From Microbispora amethystogenes (GTDB lineage: Bacteria; Actinomycetota; Actinomycetes; Streptosporangiales; Streptosporangiaceae), in assembly GCF_016863015.1 (NCBI RefSeq), contig NZ_BOOB01000004.1, forward strand, positions 208,136-272,135: a DNA stretch of 64,000 nucleotides, given 5' to 3'. This document shows positions 17,022 to 26,443 of the stretch, in pieces (position 1 is the stretch's first letter; every line of letters starts with the position of its first letter). The position numbers and the translations under genes were made by a program. The notes under the pieces were generated by a model. It saw nothing but the letters and a program-made list of their open reading frames with translations, was not told the DNA's origin and ran no database searches.

Positions 17022-17045
17022 ACTATCACGACATTTCGTGATAGT
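17022..17045. promoter_or_regulatory. Perfect 10+10 bp palindrome, possible operator
   Basis: ACTATCACGA (17022-17031), CATT, TCGTGATAGT (17036-17045). The arms match perfectly in an otherwise GC-rich genome, about 200 bases from the pilus start and 300 from the eccC start. It could be a dimeric repressor site or an RNA hairpin; no regulator gene lies next to it. Confidence 0.5.
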
Positions 17046-17144
17046 GACTGACCACATCCTCCCCACTTGTCACGTCGTTCACAGCGGCATCTCGCGAAGC
17101 GCGGCCGGGGTCGTGCCGGGCATGTCTCCCGGTCCGTCACACGT

Positions 17145-17165
17145 CGCCTGATGACAGGCGCTTTT
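17145..17165 (+). terminator. Small hairpin with T-run inside the eccC upstream region
   Basis: CGCCTG-ATGA-CAGGCG followed by CTTTT on the plus strand. It has the form of an intrinsic terminator, but the stem is only 6 bp and no gene precedes it. It might end a short leader or non-coding transcript. Confidence 0.3.
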
Positions 17166-17260
17166 ACCTATTCCGGGAAACGCCCAGATGAGCGGCGGAT
17201 GCGCGGCTACGGTGTCCCGCGGGAGAACGGCCGGACGAGGCGGCGCCGGAGCCGGCCTCG

Positions 17261-17274
17261 GTGAAGATCTTCAC
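17261..17274. promoter_or_regulatory. 14-bp perfect palindrome upstream of eccC
   Basis: GTGAAGATCTTCAC, 67 bases before the eccC ATG. Size and position suit a dimeric regulator. I do not assign a regulator to it. Confidence 0.4.
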
Positions 17275-17341
17275 TGGAACGCCCCGGGATGAAACGCTTT
17301 CCGGAGTTCTCGCCGCACCACCGCCGTCTGGGAGTCTGCGC

Positions 17342-20300
17342 ATGCGGGTTACGCTCACCGTGGTCACCGAGCACGGCCGCCGCGACGTGCTGGTCGAGGG
17401 AGACGGGACCGCCACGGTCGCCGCCCTCACCGGCGCGCTCACCGCCACGCTGGAGGGCGCGTCCGCCCGGCCCGCCAACGTCGTACGGCTCCCGCGTGCC
17501 CGCGCGCCGTACGACATGGACCGGGACCGGCCCGCCGCGCCCGCCGCCGGCCAGGAGACGAGACTGTGGGTGGACGGCCGGCCGCTCGACCCCGACGCGG
17601 TCGTGTTCGGCCTGTTGCGGGACGGCGACCTCGTGGCCCTGGACGGCCACGCCGCGGCCGCCACCGTGACCGAGGAGCCCGGCGGCCCGGCGGAGCTCCG
17701 GGTGGTGGGCGGGCCGGGCGCGGGAGTGGTCCACCGGATCGGGCTCGGCGCGCACACGCTGGGCGCCGACCCCGCCTGCGCGGTCTCCGTGCCCGACCCG
17801 AGGATGCCGCCGGTCGCGCTGGTCGTCAGGCTCGCCCTCGGGACGGCCACCGTGGAGCCCGCCGGACCTGCTCCCGCGCCCGGCGGCGAGCCGGTCGCCC
17901 GGCTGGACGGCGAGCCGGTCACCGGGGCGGTCGAGTGGCCCGCGGGCGGCATGCTCTCCTGCGGCGGCTCCGTACTGTCCCTGGGCCCCGTACGGCCCCC
18001 GGACGCCCACCTCGACGCGCTGCCGGACGGCGGCCTCGCCTACAACCGGCCGCCGCGCCTGCAGCGGCCCGAGCGGCAGCGGCGGTTCACCGTCCCGGCC
18101 GAGCCGAAACGCGGCGAGGGCATGCGGCTGCAGTTGCTGGCCGCGATGCTGCCGGCCGTCCTCGGCGTGGTCATGGCCCTCGTCACCCACACGTGGTACT
18201 ACCTGCTGATCGCGTTCATGACGCCGCTCATCATGATCGGCCAGTGGGTGAGCGACCGCAGGCACGGCAGGAAGAAACACCGCCAGGCGCTCAAGGCGTA
18301 CCGCGAGCGGATGGCCGCCTTTGAGGCGGAGGTGGCCCGCGCGGTGCGGCAGGACGAGGAGGCCCGCCGCCAGGGCGCCCCCGACCCCGCCGAGGTGCTG
18401 CTCACCGCGACCGGGCCGCGCCGCCGCCTCTGGGAGCGCCGGGTGCACGACCAGGACGCGCTGCGGCTGCGGATAGGGCTCGCCGACCTGCCCGCCGACC
18501 TGGAGTTCGAGCCGGAGACCGGCACTCCTCCCGACGCGGCCCGGCGGGAGCCGCCCGTCTGCCACGACGTGCCGGTCGCGCTCGTCATGCGCCGCCTCGG
18601 CGTCGCGGGCCTGACCGGTCCGCGGGAGGTGGCCCTCGGCTGCGCCCGGTGGCTCGTCGGCCAGGCCGCCGCCCTGCACAGCCCGCGCGACCTCGCCGTC
18701 GTGGTGCTCTCGGCCAACGCCGACGGCGCCGAGCAGTGGGGCTGGGTCCGCTGGCTGCCGCACTGCGCCCCGGACGCCGCCCGCGGGGGCGCCCTGTCGT
18801 CCGACTGCGCCGCGCTCGTCGGCGCCGACCCCGAGGCCGCCGCCCGCCGCGTCTCCGAGCTCGCCGCCCTGGTCGCCGAACGGCTCGACGCCGAGAACGG
18901 CTCCGGCCCCTACCCGGGGGCGCCGCGGGGCGCCCGCCTGTCGGGCGGCCCGGCGGGCTGGGACGACCTGGGGCGCGGCGGGAACCGGCCCGCCGAGCCG
19001 GCTTTCACCACCTACGACGAGCGGCCGTTCGACGTGCTCGTCGTGCTCGACGGCGCGCAGGTGCTGCGCGGCCTGCCCGGCATGCCGCAGGTGCTGCGGC
19101 AGGGCCCCCGGGCAGGCGTCTACACGATCGCGATCGACGACGACGAGCGGCTGCTGCCCGAGGAGTGCGCGACGGTCGTGTCCTGCGACGCCGCGGGCGG
19201 CGTACGGCTCCACGGCGGCGGCCTCGACCCGATCACGGGCATCCGCGCCGACCGGGTCTCGCCGTCCTGGGCCGAGCGCCTGTCCCGCGCGCTCGCCCCG
19301 CTGCGCGACGTGAGCCGCGAGGACCCCTCGGCCGCCCTGCCCGACGCGGTCCGCCTGCTCGACCTGCTGGACGTCTCGCCCGACCCGACCTCCCTCGCCG
19401 AACGGCAGGGCCGTACGACCCGGGCCCTGATCGGCGTGGGACCGGAGGGGCCGTTCGAGGTGGACCTGAGCAGGGACGGCCCGCACGCCCTGGTCGCGGG
19501 CACGACCGGCGCGGGCAAGTCGGAGCTGCTGCAGACCCTGATCTGCTCGCTCGCGGTGGTCAACCGGCCCGACGAGATGACGTTCGTGCTGATCGACTAC
19601 AAGGGCGGGGCCGCCTTCAAGGAGTGCGTGCGGCTCCCGCACACGGTCGGCATGGTGAGCGACCTCGACGGCCACCTGACCCAGCGGGCCCTGTCGTCGC
19701 TGGCCGCCGAGATCCGGCGCAGGGAACGCCTGCTGCTCGACGCGGGGGCCAAGGACATCGAGGACTACCAGCGGTCGCGCGGGGCCACGTGGGTCCTCGG
19801 CACCGGCGGCGTCCGCCGGGCGCGCGGCGGCGGGATCTTCGCCGCGCCGGTGCCGGAGAGCGCCGGGAACAACAGGGACCTGCCGCCGCTGCCCCGGCTC
19901 GTCCTGATCATCGACGAGTTCGCCGCGCTGGTGGCGGAGCTGCCCGACTTCGTCGACGGCCTGGTCGACATCGCCCGCCGGGGCCGTTCCCTCGGCATCC
20001 ACCTGATCCTCGCCACCCAGCGGCCGGGCGGCGTGGTCACCGCCGACATCCAGGCCAACACCTCGCTCAGGATCGCGCTCCGGGTGACCGACGCCCGCGA
20101 GTCCGGCGACGTCATCGACGTGCCGGACGCCGCGCACATCTCGCGGTCGACGCCGGGCCGCTGCTACGTGCGGGCGGGCTCGTCCACGCCGGTCGCCGTG
20201 CAGACGGCCAGGATCGGCGGGCGGACCCCGCAGGTCCGGGTCCGCGGCAACGGGACGGCCGACGGCGGCGCCGAGGACGTGCGGGTGCTCGACCTGCCCT

Positions 20301-22339
20301 GGCCCGCGCTCGGCCGTCCGCTGCCCGCCCCGCCCGCCCAGGCGGGGAGCGGCACCGACCTGGCCCTGCTCGTCGACGCGCTGCTGGAGGCCGGGAACGG
20401 GCTGCCCCGCCAGCCCAGCCCCTGGCTGCCGCCCCTTCCGGACCGGGTCGTCCTCGACGTCGAGGCCGCGGCGGCCGGGCGGTCCGGCTCGGGACGGTCC
20501 GGCTCGGGACGGTCCGGCTCGGGGCGGTCAGGGTCTGGGCGGTCCGGCTCCGGGCGGTCGGGGTCCGGGCGGTCCGGGTCGGGGAGCGACCCGCTCGACG
20601 GCGGGGCGCTGGCGGCGGCGCCGCCGTACCGGCCGGGGATCGAGGAGGTGCCGCCGCTGCCCTTCGGCGTGACGGATATGCCCTGGCGGCAGGCCCGGCG
20701 GGCGCTCACGCTCGACCCGCGCCACGGCGGCCACCTGCTGATCGCGGGCGGCGCGCGCAGCGGCAGGTCCAGCGCGCTCCGGACGATCGCGGGGTCGATC
20801 GCGGCCGGCGCCTCCCCCGAGGACGTGCACGTCCACGCCGTCGACTGCGGGTCGGGCGCGCTGCTGCCGCTCGTCGCGCTGCCGCACTGCGGCGCCGTGG
20901 TCACGCGCGACCAGATGGACCGGGTGGAGCGCCTGCTGACCCGGCTGCGCGCGGAGGTCGGGCGCCGTCAGCACCTGCTGGCCGAGGCGGGGTACGCCTC
21001 GCTCGCCGAGGCGCGGGGCGCCGCCAGGTCCCGGGCCGACACCAGGCCGCCCGCGGCCCGGGACCGTTCGGGCGTGGGGGCGCTGCCCTGGATGGTGCTG
21101 CTGCTGGACCGCTGGGAGGGATACGTCGCGGCGTTCGAGAACTACGACTACGGGCGGCTGGTCGACGCGTTGCTGCAACTGCTGCGGGAGGGACCGGCCG
21201 TGGGGCTGCGCGCCGTCGTCACCTCCGACCGGTCGGGCCTGATCGGGCAGATCTCCACCGTCTTCGACGACCGGCTGGTGCTCCGGCTCGCCGACCCCGC
21301 CGACTACGGGCTCGCCGGGCTGCCCGTACGCAACCTGCCGACCTCCATGCCGCCGGGCCGGGCCCTGTCGGTGGGCGACCACGGCCTGGTGGAGAGCCAG
21401 TTCGCGCTGCTCGGCGACGATCCCTCCGGGCCCGCGCAGGTGGCGGTCCTGCAGGATCTCGCCCGTACGGCCGCGGCCAGGTTCGGGGGCACAGCCGGGG
21501 GCACGACGAGCGGCACGACGGGTGGTGCGACCGGCGGGACGGGAGCCGTGGGGGACGGCGGGGAGGCGGCCCGCGCCTGGGTCTGGCCGTCGGAGCCCCC
21601 GCTGCGGGTGGACGCGCTGCCGATGCGGATAACGGTGGAGCAGACGATGGACCTGGCTCCGGCGTTCGAGCCGCCGTCGGCGCTGTGGGCGCTGCTCGGC
21701 GCGGGAGGTGACGCGCTCACGCCGCTGGGCGTGGACCTGCAGGGCCAGGGCCCGGCGGCGGTGATCGCCGGGCCGCCCCGATCGGGCAGGTCGTCCACGC
21801 TGCTCACGGCGGCGCGCTCGCTGCTCGGCCGGGGCACGCCGGTGCTCGTCGTGACCCCGCGCCGCAGCCCGCTGCGCGACCTCGCAGGGACGTCCGGAGT
21901 GCTCGCCGTGCTGGACGGCAACGCCAGGAGCGTGACCGGGGGCGGCGCGGACGAGTTCGGCGGCCTGCCCGGCGCGCTCGACCCGCTGGCCCTGGTCGCC
22001 GGGCACGAGCGTTACGTGGTGGTCGTGGACGACGCGGAACTGATCTCCCCCGACTCGCCGCTCGGGCTGGCCCTGGACGAGATCCTGCGGACCGGCCGGG
22101 ACGGCGAGCACGGCCTGCTCGTCGCGGGGACCACCGGCGACCTGGCGACGGCCTACCGGGGCTTCGCGGCCGAGGCGCGCAAGGGCCGGACCGGCCTGCT
22201 GCTCAACGTGCAGAGCCCCGCCGACGGGGACCTGTTCACCGTACGGCTGCCGCGTGGCGCCGTTGGCGGGCCTCCCGGGCGGGGCCTGCTGGTCATCTCG
22301 GGCACCGCCACCCCGATCCAGGCGGCCGTCCCCCAGTGA
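17342..22339 (+). CDS. EccC/EssC-like FtsK/SpoIIIE ATPase with FHA domain (type VII secretion)
   Basis: A 1665-residue protein; ATG 17342 has GGGAG 7 bases upstream. Order: an N-terminal ubiquitin-like/FHA region (about 1-210), two membrane helices (about 264-304), a linker domain, and three FtsK-type ATPase modules. The first has a canonical Walker A (GTTGAGKSE, about residue 720) and a Walker B (LVLIIDEFAAL). The second (GGARSGRSS, about 1137) and third (GPPRSGRSS, about 1475) have Arg in place of the Walker Lys. The third keeps VVVVDDAEL. This matches the motor of type VII secretion, where the first module is the regulated engine and the others recognise substrate. A WXG100 gene lies just downstream on the other strand. 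No EccB, EccD, EccE or mycosin gene is present here. Confidence 0.9.
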   Translation: MRVTLTVVTEHGRRDVLVEGDGTATVAALTGALTATLEGASARPANVVRLPRARAPYDMDRDRPAAPAAGQETRLWVDGRPLDPDAVVFGLLRDGDLVALDGHAAAATVTEEPGGPAELRVVGGPGAGVVHRIGLGAHTLGADPACAVSVPDPRMPPVALVVRLALGTATVEPAGPAPAPGGEPVARLDGEPVTGAVEWPAGGMLSCGGSVLSLGPVRPPDAHLDALPDGGLAYNRPPRLQRPERQRRFTVPAEPKRGEGMRLQLLAAMLPAVLGVVMALVTHTWYYLLIAFMTPLIMIGQWVSDRRHGRKKHRQALKAYRERMAAFEAEVARAVRQDEEARRQGAPDPAEVLLTATGPRRRLWERRVHDQDALRLRIGLADLPADLEFEPETGTPPDAARREPPVCHDVPVALVMRRLGVAGLTGPREVALGCARWLVGQAAALHSPRDLAVVVLSANADGAEQWGWVRWLPHCAPDAARGGALSSDCAALVGADPEAAARRVSELAALVAERLDAENGSGPYPGAPRGARLSGGPAGWDDLGRGGNRPAEPAFTTYDERPFDVLVVLDGAQVLRGLPGMPQVLRQGPRAGVYTIAIDDDERLLPEECATVVSCDAAGGVRLHGGGLDPITGIRADRVSPSWAERLSRALAPLRDVSREDPSAALPDAVRLLDLLDVSPDPTSLAERQGRTTRALIGVGPEGPFEVDLSRDGPHALVAGTTGAGKSELLQTLICSLAVVNRPDEMTFVLIDYKGGAAFKECVRLPHTVGMVSDLDGHLTQRALSSLAAEIRRRERLLLDAGAKDIEDYQRSRGATWVLGTGGVRRARGGGIFAAPVPESAGNNRDLPPLPRLVLIIDEFAALVAELPDFVDGLVDIARRGRSLGIHLILATQRPGGVVTADIQANTSLRIALRVTDARESGDVIDVPDAAHISRSTPGRCYVRAGSSTPVAVQTARIGGRTPQVRVRGNGTADGGAEDVRVLDLPWPALGRPLPAPPAQAGSGTDLALLVDALLEAGNGLPRQPSPWLPPLPDRVVLDVEAAAAGRSGSGRSGSGRSGSGRSGSGRSGSGRSGSGRSGSGSDPLDGGALAAAPPYRPGIEEVPPLPFGVTDMPWRQARRALTLDPRHGGHLLIAGGARSGRSSALRTIAGSIAAGASPEDVHVHAVDCGSGALLPLVALPHCGAVVTRDQMDRVERLLTRLRAEVGRRQHLLAEAGYASLAEARGAARSRADTRPPAARDRSGVGALPWMVLLLDRWEGYVAAFENYDYGRLVDALLQLLREGPAVGLRAVVTSDRSGLIGQISTVFDDRLVLRLADPADYGLAGLPVRNLPTSMPPGRALSVGDHGLVESQFALLGDDPSGPAQVAVLQDLARTAAARFGGTAGGTTSGTTGGATGGTGAVGDGGEAARAWVWPSEPPLRVDALPMRITVEQTMDLAPAFEPPSALWALLGAGGDALTPLGVDLQGQGPAAVIAGPPRSGRSSTLLTAARSLLGRGTPVLVVTPRRSPLRDLAGTSGVLAVLDGNARSVTGGGADEFGGLPGALDPLALVAGHERYVVVVDDAELISPDSPLGLALDEILRTGRDGEHGLLVAGTTGDLATAYRGFAAEARKGRTGLLLNVQSPADGDLFTVRLPRGAVGGPPGRGLLVISGTATPIQAAVPQ
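20477..20581 (+). repeat. Seven 15-bp units encoding (GRSGS)7
   Basis: Seven in-frame units with the consensus GGG-CGG-TCC-GGC-TCG encode residues 1046-1080 of the EccC-like ATPase, a flexible linker between its first and second ATPase modules. The first three copies are nearly identical, which suggests recent expansion. Confidence 0.9.
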
Positions 22340-22386
22340 CCCAGCGCCCTAGCGCCCCAGAGACACAGTGACGCTGGAGACACAGC

Positions 22387-22414
22387 GCCGGACGCCGCAG
22401 AGGCGGCGTCCGGC
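22387..22414. terminator. Perfect 12-bp hairpin between eccC and WXG100 genes
   Basis: GCCGGACGCCGC (22387-22398), loop AGAG, GCGGCGTCCGGC (22403-22414). It lies between two convergent genes and is strong enough to act in both directions, although it has no T-run. Confidence 0.75.
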
Positions 22415-22528
22415 GGTGAGACGAGGACGGCTATTTCAGCCCTTTTTCCGGCATAAAGGCCGTCCCTTTTCACGAATCGCCGGACGCCTCGTCAGCCGGG
22501 GCGCCCAGCGGAGATCGTGTGGATTTCG

Positions 22529-22801
22529 TTAACGGGTGGCGGACTCGATGTTGCCGCGGTAGGTGGTGATGACCCGGGAGGCCTCGTTGAGCTCTTCCGC
22601 CATGCGCTGGAACGCCGTCCGGTAGCTCTGCCAGGCGTCGTGGAAGCGCTGCGCGCCGGGGCCGGTCCAGGCGGTGCCGACCTTGGCCGCCTCGCGGTCG
22701 AGGGCGGCCATCGTGGTGCGAACCTGGTCCGCCTGCTGGCTGAACTGCGCGGCCATGCCCTGCATCTCCGCGGGGTCGCCGCCGAGCAAGCTGTTACTCA
22801 T
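22529..22801 (-). CDS. WXG100-family protein (ESAT-6-like)
   Basis: A 90-residue helical-hairpin protein. Residues 1-40 form helix one, the turn carries AWTGPGA (the W-x-G motif), and helix two runs from about 50 to 88. ATG 22801 is preceded by GGAGGAG at 7 bases. Such proteins are typical type VII substrates and travel as dimers. The C-terminal YxxxD/E signal is not obvious; YRGNIES comes closest. Convergent orientation to the EccC-like ATPase and the lack of a partner WXG100 gene suggest a homodimeric substrate of that ATPase. Confidence 0.93.
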   Translation of the reverse strand: MSNSLLGGDPAEMQGMAAQFSQQADQVRTTMAALDREAAKVGTAWTGPGAQRFHDAWQSYRTAFQRMAEELNEASRVITTYRGNIESATR

Positions 22802-23104
22802 TCAGTCACTCCTCCATCGACAAAGGGGCCGCCCTCACCGTAAAACGCAGGTCAATCCTGTGGAGACCTTATGCCGAGCGGCTATATCGGAACGGAAGGA
22901 GAGTGTGGCTTTTCTGGTAGTTCATTCCCCTTCCACCGGGCATTGCCGGGAGGAGCCCGCCCGCCGGGCGCAGGGTCCCGGCCGCCCACCCCGGAAATCC
23001 CTGCCCGGCGTAGGTCAGGGGTGCCCCTGGGGCCCCCTCGGGTCAGGCGGCACCTCTACACTCCCAGGCAGGGTTCGCGAGCGCTGAAGGGAAGGGACAT
23101 CCCT
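22802..23104. other. Divergent intergenic region, WXG100 / accA
   Basis: About 300 bases without a gene. A TACACT -10-like hexamer at 23057-23062 lies about 43 bases before the accA GTG, with no clear -35. Several short G/C inverted repeats (around 22940-23040) could form structure in a leader RNA. No coding potential was seen. Confidence 0.4.
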
Positions 23105-24868
23105 GTGCACAAGGTCCTGATCGCCAATCGTGGCGAAATCGCCGTACGGATCGCCCGGGCCTGCCGGGACGCCGGCCTGGCCAGCGTGGCGGTGTACGCC
23201 GACCAGGATCTGGACGCGCTGCACGCGCGGGTGGCCGACGAGGCCCACGCGCTCGGCGGGCAGAGCCCGGCGGAGACGTACCTCGACATCGCGAAGATCC
23301 TGGCGGTGGCCGAGAAGACCGGTGCGGACGCCGTCCATCCCGGCTACGGCTTCCTGGCCGAGAACGCGGACTTCGCCCAGGCCGTGATCGACGCCGGCCT
23401 GATCTGGATCGGCCCGCCGCCCTCGGCGATCAACGCGCTCGGCGACAAGGTCCAGGCCCGGCACATCGCGCAGCGCGTCGGCGCCCCGCTCGTGGCGGGC
23501 ACCCCCGACCCGGTGTCCGGCGTGGACGAGGTGGTCGAGTTCGCCGGGCGGCACGGCCTGCCGATCGCCATCAAGGCGGCCTTCGGCGGCGGCGGGCGCG
23601 GGCTCAAGGTGGCCCGGACGATGGAGGAGATCCCCGACCTCTACGAGTCGGCCGTACGCGAGGCGGTGACCGCCTTCGGGCGCGGCGAGTGCTTCGTCGA
23701 GCGCTACCTCGACCGGCCGCGCCACGTCGAGACCCAGTGCCTGGCCGACCGGCACGGCAACGTGGTCGTCGTCAGCACCCGCGACTGCTCGCTCCAGCGC
23801 CGTCACCAGAAGCTCGTGGAGGAGGCCCCGGCGCCGTTCCTCACCGACGAGCAGCTCGACCTCCTCTACTCGTCGTCGAAGGCGATCCTGCGCGAGGCGG
23901 GATACGTCGGCGCCGGCACCTGCGAGTTCCTCGTCGGCCAGGACGGCACGATCTCCTTCCTGGAGGTCAACACCCGGCTCCAGGTCGAGCACCCGGTGAC
24001 CGAGGAGGTCTCCGGCATCGACCTCGTCCGCGAGATGTTCCGCATCGCCGACGGCGAGCCGCTGGGGTACGACGACCCGGCGCTGCGCGGCCACTCGATC
24101 GAGTTCCGGATCAACGCGGAGGACGCGGGCCGGGGCTTCCTGCCCGCGCCGGGCACGCTGACCTCGATGCGCGTCCCCTCCGGGCCGGGCGTACGCCTCG
24201 ACGGCGGCTACGAGACCGGGATGAGCGTCCCGCAGGCGTTCGACTCGCTCGTGGCCAAGCTGGTCGTGACCGGGGCCACCCGGCGGCAGGCGCTGGAGCG
24301 GGCGCGGCGGGCGCTCGCCGAGTACGAGATCGGCGGCATGCCGACCGTGCTGCCGTTCCACCGGGCCGTGGTGGACGACCCCGCCTTCGCCGGGGAGCCG
24401 TTCTCCGTCCACACCCGGTGGATCGAGACCGAGTTCGTCAACGACATCCCGCCGTACGAGGCGACGGCGGAGACTCCCGGCGAGCCCGCCGGCCGTGAGC
24501 GGATCACGGTCGAGGTCGGCGGCAAGCGGCTGGAGGTCGTGCTGCCCGCGGGGCTGAGTTCGGCGGGCCCGGGGGCGGACCGGCCCGAGCTCAGGAAGGC
24601 CGCGCCCAGGCGGTCCGGCGGGAGCGGCGCGAAGAAGGCCGCGGCGAGCGGCGACGCGCTCGTCAGCCCCATGCAGGGCACGATCGTGAAGGTCGTCGTG
24701 GCTGACGGTGACACCGTCGAGCCCGGCGACACGGTCATCGTCCTGGAGGCGATGAAGATGGAGCAGCCGCTGACCGCGCACAAGGGCGGCACGGTCACCG
24801 GCCTGGCGGCCACCGTCGGCCAGACGGTCACCGCCGGGACCGCGCTCTGCGAGATCAAGGACGCCTGA
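23105..24868 (+). CDS. accA: Acyl-CoA carboxylase alpha subunit (biotin carboxylase + biotin carrier)
   Basis: A 587-residue protein; GTG 23105 follows AAGGGA at 7 bases. Residues 1-450 are a biotin carboxylase ([14 protein letters not shown] at the start; ATP-grasp with [29 protein letters not shown]). A linker rich in Lys/Ala/Ser leads to a biotinyl domain whose EAMKMEQ motif places the biotinylated Lys near residue 552. It carboxylates its own biotin with ATP and bicarbonate and passes CO2 to beta subunits such as the one at the window start. Length and order match actinobacterial AccA3/BccA. Its separation from accD-accE by about 22 kb is due to the pilus and type VII loci between them. 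Confidence 0.95.
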   Translation: MHKVLIANRGEIAVRIARACRDAGLASVAVYADQDLDALHARVADEAHALGGQSPAETYLDIAKILAVAEKTGADAVHPGYGFLAENADFAQAVIDAGLIWIGPPPSAINALGDKVQARHIAQRVGAPLVAGTPDPVSGVDEVVEFAGRHGLPIAIKAAFGGGGRGLKVARTMEEIPDLYESAVREAVTAFGRGECFVERYLDRPRHVETQCLADRHGNVVVVSTRDCSLQRRHQKLVEEAPAPFLTDEQLDLLYSSSKAILREAGYVGAGTCEFLVGQDGTISFLEVNTRLQVEHPVTEEVSGIDLVREMFRIADGEPLGYDDPALRGHSIEFRINAEDAGRGFLPAPGTLTSMRVPSGPGVRLDGGYETGMSVPQAFDSLVAKLVVTGATRRQALERARRALAEYEIGGMPTVLPFHRAVVDDPAFAGEPFSVHTRWIETEFVNDIPPYEATAETPGEPAGRERITVEVGGKRLEVVLPAGLSSAGPGADRPELRKAAPRRSGGSGAKKAAASGDALVSPMQGTIVKVVVADGDTVEPGDTVIVLEAMKMEQPLTAHKGGTVTGLAATVGQTVTAGTALCEIKDA

Positions 24869-24995
24869 CCCGGCCCGGCCCGCGGCGACCGTACGGTCGT
24901 CGTGCGGTGTGGTGCGGCGATGGGGAACGATAGTTTCCTGTGGAGGAACCATCGCGCCCTGCCGTTCGTCCAGTAGGGCGAAGGAGGCTTAAGCC

Positions 24996-26414
24996 GTGAC
25001 CATGAAATCACCGCTCGGACGGGCCGGGGCCGCCCTGGCGGCTCTGTTCGCCGGGCTCTTCATCTCGCTCGCGCTCGCTCCGGCCGCGAACGCGGCGGCT
25101 CCGCCGGACCCGGCCACGGTCGTGGCGTCATGGAAGAACAGCAGTAACCCGCTCTTCGTCCAGCCCGGGTCGCCGCTCTCGCCGGACCAGCAGAGCAAGA
25201 TCCGCAAGGAGCTGGAGGACTCGAAGGCCAAGATCTACATGGTCGCGCTGCCGGACGGCACCGTGACCACGGCCCAGGTGAGCACGTACATCCCGCAGCT
25301 GATGACCGAGCTCGACAAGGCCGGGCGGTCGCGGGCGACCGTGGCCCTGCTCGACGGCATGAGCCTGTTCGCCGGCTCCAACGACCTGCCGAAGAACGCC
25401 GCGGGAACGTTGGCGCGGCTGTCCACCAGCGCCAACAGCGACGTGGTCAGCGGCATGCAGGACTTCGTCAACCGGGTGAACCTGGTCCACGAAGGTGATG
25501 TGAAGGGCGCGCGGGGCCCTGGTTCCACCGTCGGTGGTGGCGGCGGCTCGGGTGTGCTCGTCGGCATCCTGGGCGTCGCCGTAGTGGGAGGTGCCGGTTT
25601 GTGGATCATCGGACGCCGCAACAAGCGCAAGCGCGAGGAGCGCGAGGCCGCGGAGCTGGCCGCCGTCAAGCAGACGGTCGAGGAGGACGTCACCAAGTTC
25701 GGTGAGGAGATCACCGCGCTCGACGTCGACGTCAAGATGCTCCCCCAGGCGGAGACGACGAGCGACTGGCAGCGCGCGCTCGACTCCTACGAGCGGGCCA
25801 AGACCGAGCTGGACGCGATCAAGCGGCCCGAGGACCTGCGTACGGTGACCTCGACGCTGGAGGACGGCCGCTACGCGCTGGCGTGCGTGAAGGCGCGGGT
25901 GAACAACCAGCCGCTGCCCGAGCGGCTGCCCCCGTGCTTCTTCAACCCCCAGCACGGCCCGTCGGTGCGCAACGTGCGCTGGGCGCCGCCCGGTGGCGCG
26001 GTGCGCGACGTCCCCGCCTGCGCGGCGGACGCCGAGGCGGTGGAGCGCGGCTTCGACCCGCAGATGCGCGAGGTCATGGTCAACGGCCAGCGCCGGCCGT
26101 ACTGGGACGCCGGTCCCGCCTACCAGCCCTACGCGTACGGCTACTACGGCGGCTTCGGCGGCGACCTGCTCACCGGAATGATGGTCGGCACGATGCTCGG
26201 CGGCGCCTTCGGCGGCTGGGGCCACGGCGGCTACGGCGCCGGCTACGACTCGGGCTACGCCGCGGGCGTCGAGTCCGGCGGCGGCAACGACTGGGGCGGC
26301 GGCGACTGGGGTGGCGGCGGTGGCGGCGGTGGCGGCGACTTCGGCGGCGGCGGCGACTGGGGCGGCGGCAGCGACTTCGGCGGAGGAGACTTCGGCGGCG
26401 GCGGCGACTGGTAA
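24996..26414 (+). CDS. Membrane-anchored surface protein with EEDVT-FGEEI cytoplasmic module and Gly/Trp-rich tail
   Basis: A 472-residue protein; GTG 24996 has GGAGG 8 bases upstream. A signal peptide (residues about 8-35) leads to an extracytoplasmic domain of about 140 residues, a Gly-rich hinge and a membrane helix (GVLVGILGVAVVGGAGLWIIG). A charged helical module follows, containing EEDVTKFGEEITALD and WQRALDSYERAKTEL. After that come a CFFNPQHGPSVRNVRWAPPGG segment with paired cysteines, and a C-terminal Gly/Trp/Phe-rich repeat tail (units like GGGDWGGG). The extracytoplasmic part may be distantly related to TPM domains, but I am not sure. The helical module recurs in the gene at 27830. 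Function unknown. Confidence 0.8.
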   Translation: MTMKSPLGRAGAALAALFAGLFISLALAPAANAAAPPDPATVVASWKNSSNPLFVQPGSPLSPDQQSKIRKELEDSKAKIYMVALPDGTVTTAQVSTYIPQLMTELDKAGRSRATVALLDGMSLFAGSNDLPKNAAGTLARLSTSANSDVVSGMQDFVNRVNLVHEGDVKGARGPGSTVGGGGGSGVLVGILGVAVVGGAGLWIIGRRNKRKREEREAAELAAVKQTVEEDVTKFGEEITALDVDVKMLPQAETTSDWQRALDSYERAKTELDAIKRPEDLRTVTSTLEDGRYALACVKARVNNQPLPERLPPCFFNPQHGPSVRNVRWAPPGGAVRDVPACAADAEAVERGFDPQMREVMVNGQRRPYWDAGPAYQPYAYGYYGGFGGDLLTGMMVGTMLGGAFGGWGHGGYGAGYDSGYAAGVESGGGNDWGGGDWGGGGGGGGGDFGGGGDWGGGSDFGGGDFGGGGDW

Positions 26415-26443
26415 CGCCTGACACGGCACCGGATACGACCTCG

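Larger units (their letters stand above)
16819..17341. other. AT-rich intergenic regulatory region between the pilus and type VII loci
   Basis: This 523-base gap separates divergent transcription units and is visibly richer in A/T than its surroundings. It contains a TACAAT -10-like element for the pilus operon and two direct AAGTGGCG repeats 10 bases apart (16933 and 16943). It also has a 24-base palindrome (17022-17045), a hairpin followed by T residues (17145-17165) and a 14-base palindrome (17261-17274). Short frames in it show no credible ribosome-binding sites or protein features, so I see no gene. Confidence 0.6.

Noticed and set aside
16910..17140. A 76-codon minus-strand frame in the intergenic region
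   Set aside because: No ribosome-binding site, it crosses the 24-base palindrome, and has no recognisable feature.
17261..17274. GTGAAGATCTTCAC as a Zur or other named metal-regulator box
   Set aside because: Although type VII loci can be zinc-controlled, the sequence does not match a consensus I can name with confidence; kept only as an unassigned palindrome.
17207..20137. Minus-strand open frame of 976 codons opposite eccC
   Set aside because: It is the low-stop shadow of the GC-rich eccC gene: Arg/Gly/Val/Asp-rich composition, no domain, no ribosome-binding site.
20477..20581. 15-bp repeats as an iteron-type origin
   Set aside because: They are in frame inside a coding sequence and encode GRSGS linker units.
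18649..21711. Plus-strand open frame of 1020 codons inside eccC
   Set aside because: Frame-shifted shadow with extreme Arg/Pro/Ala content; the eccC frame has all conserved motifs.
23015..24952. Minus-strand open frame of 645 codons opposite accA
   Set aside because: Shadow of accA, whose biotin carboxylase and biotinyl motifs are intact on the plus strand.
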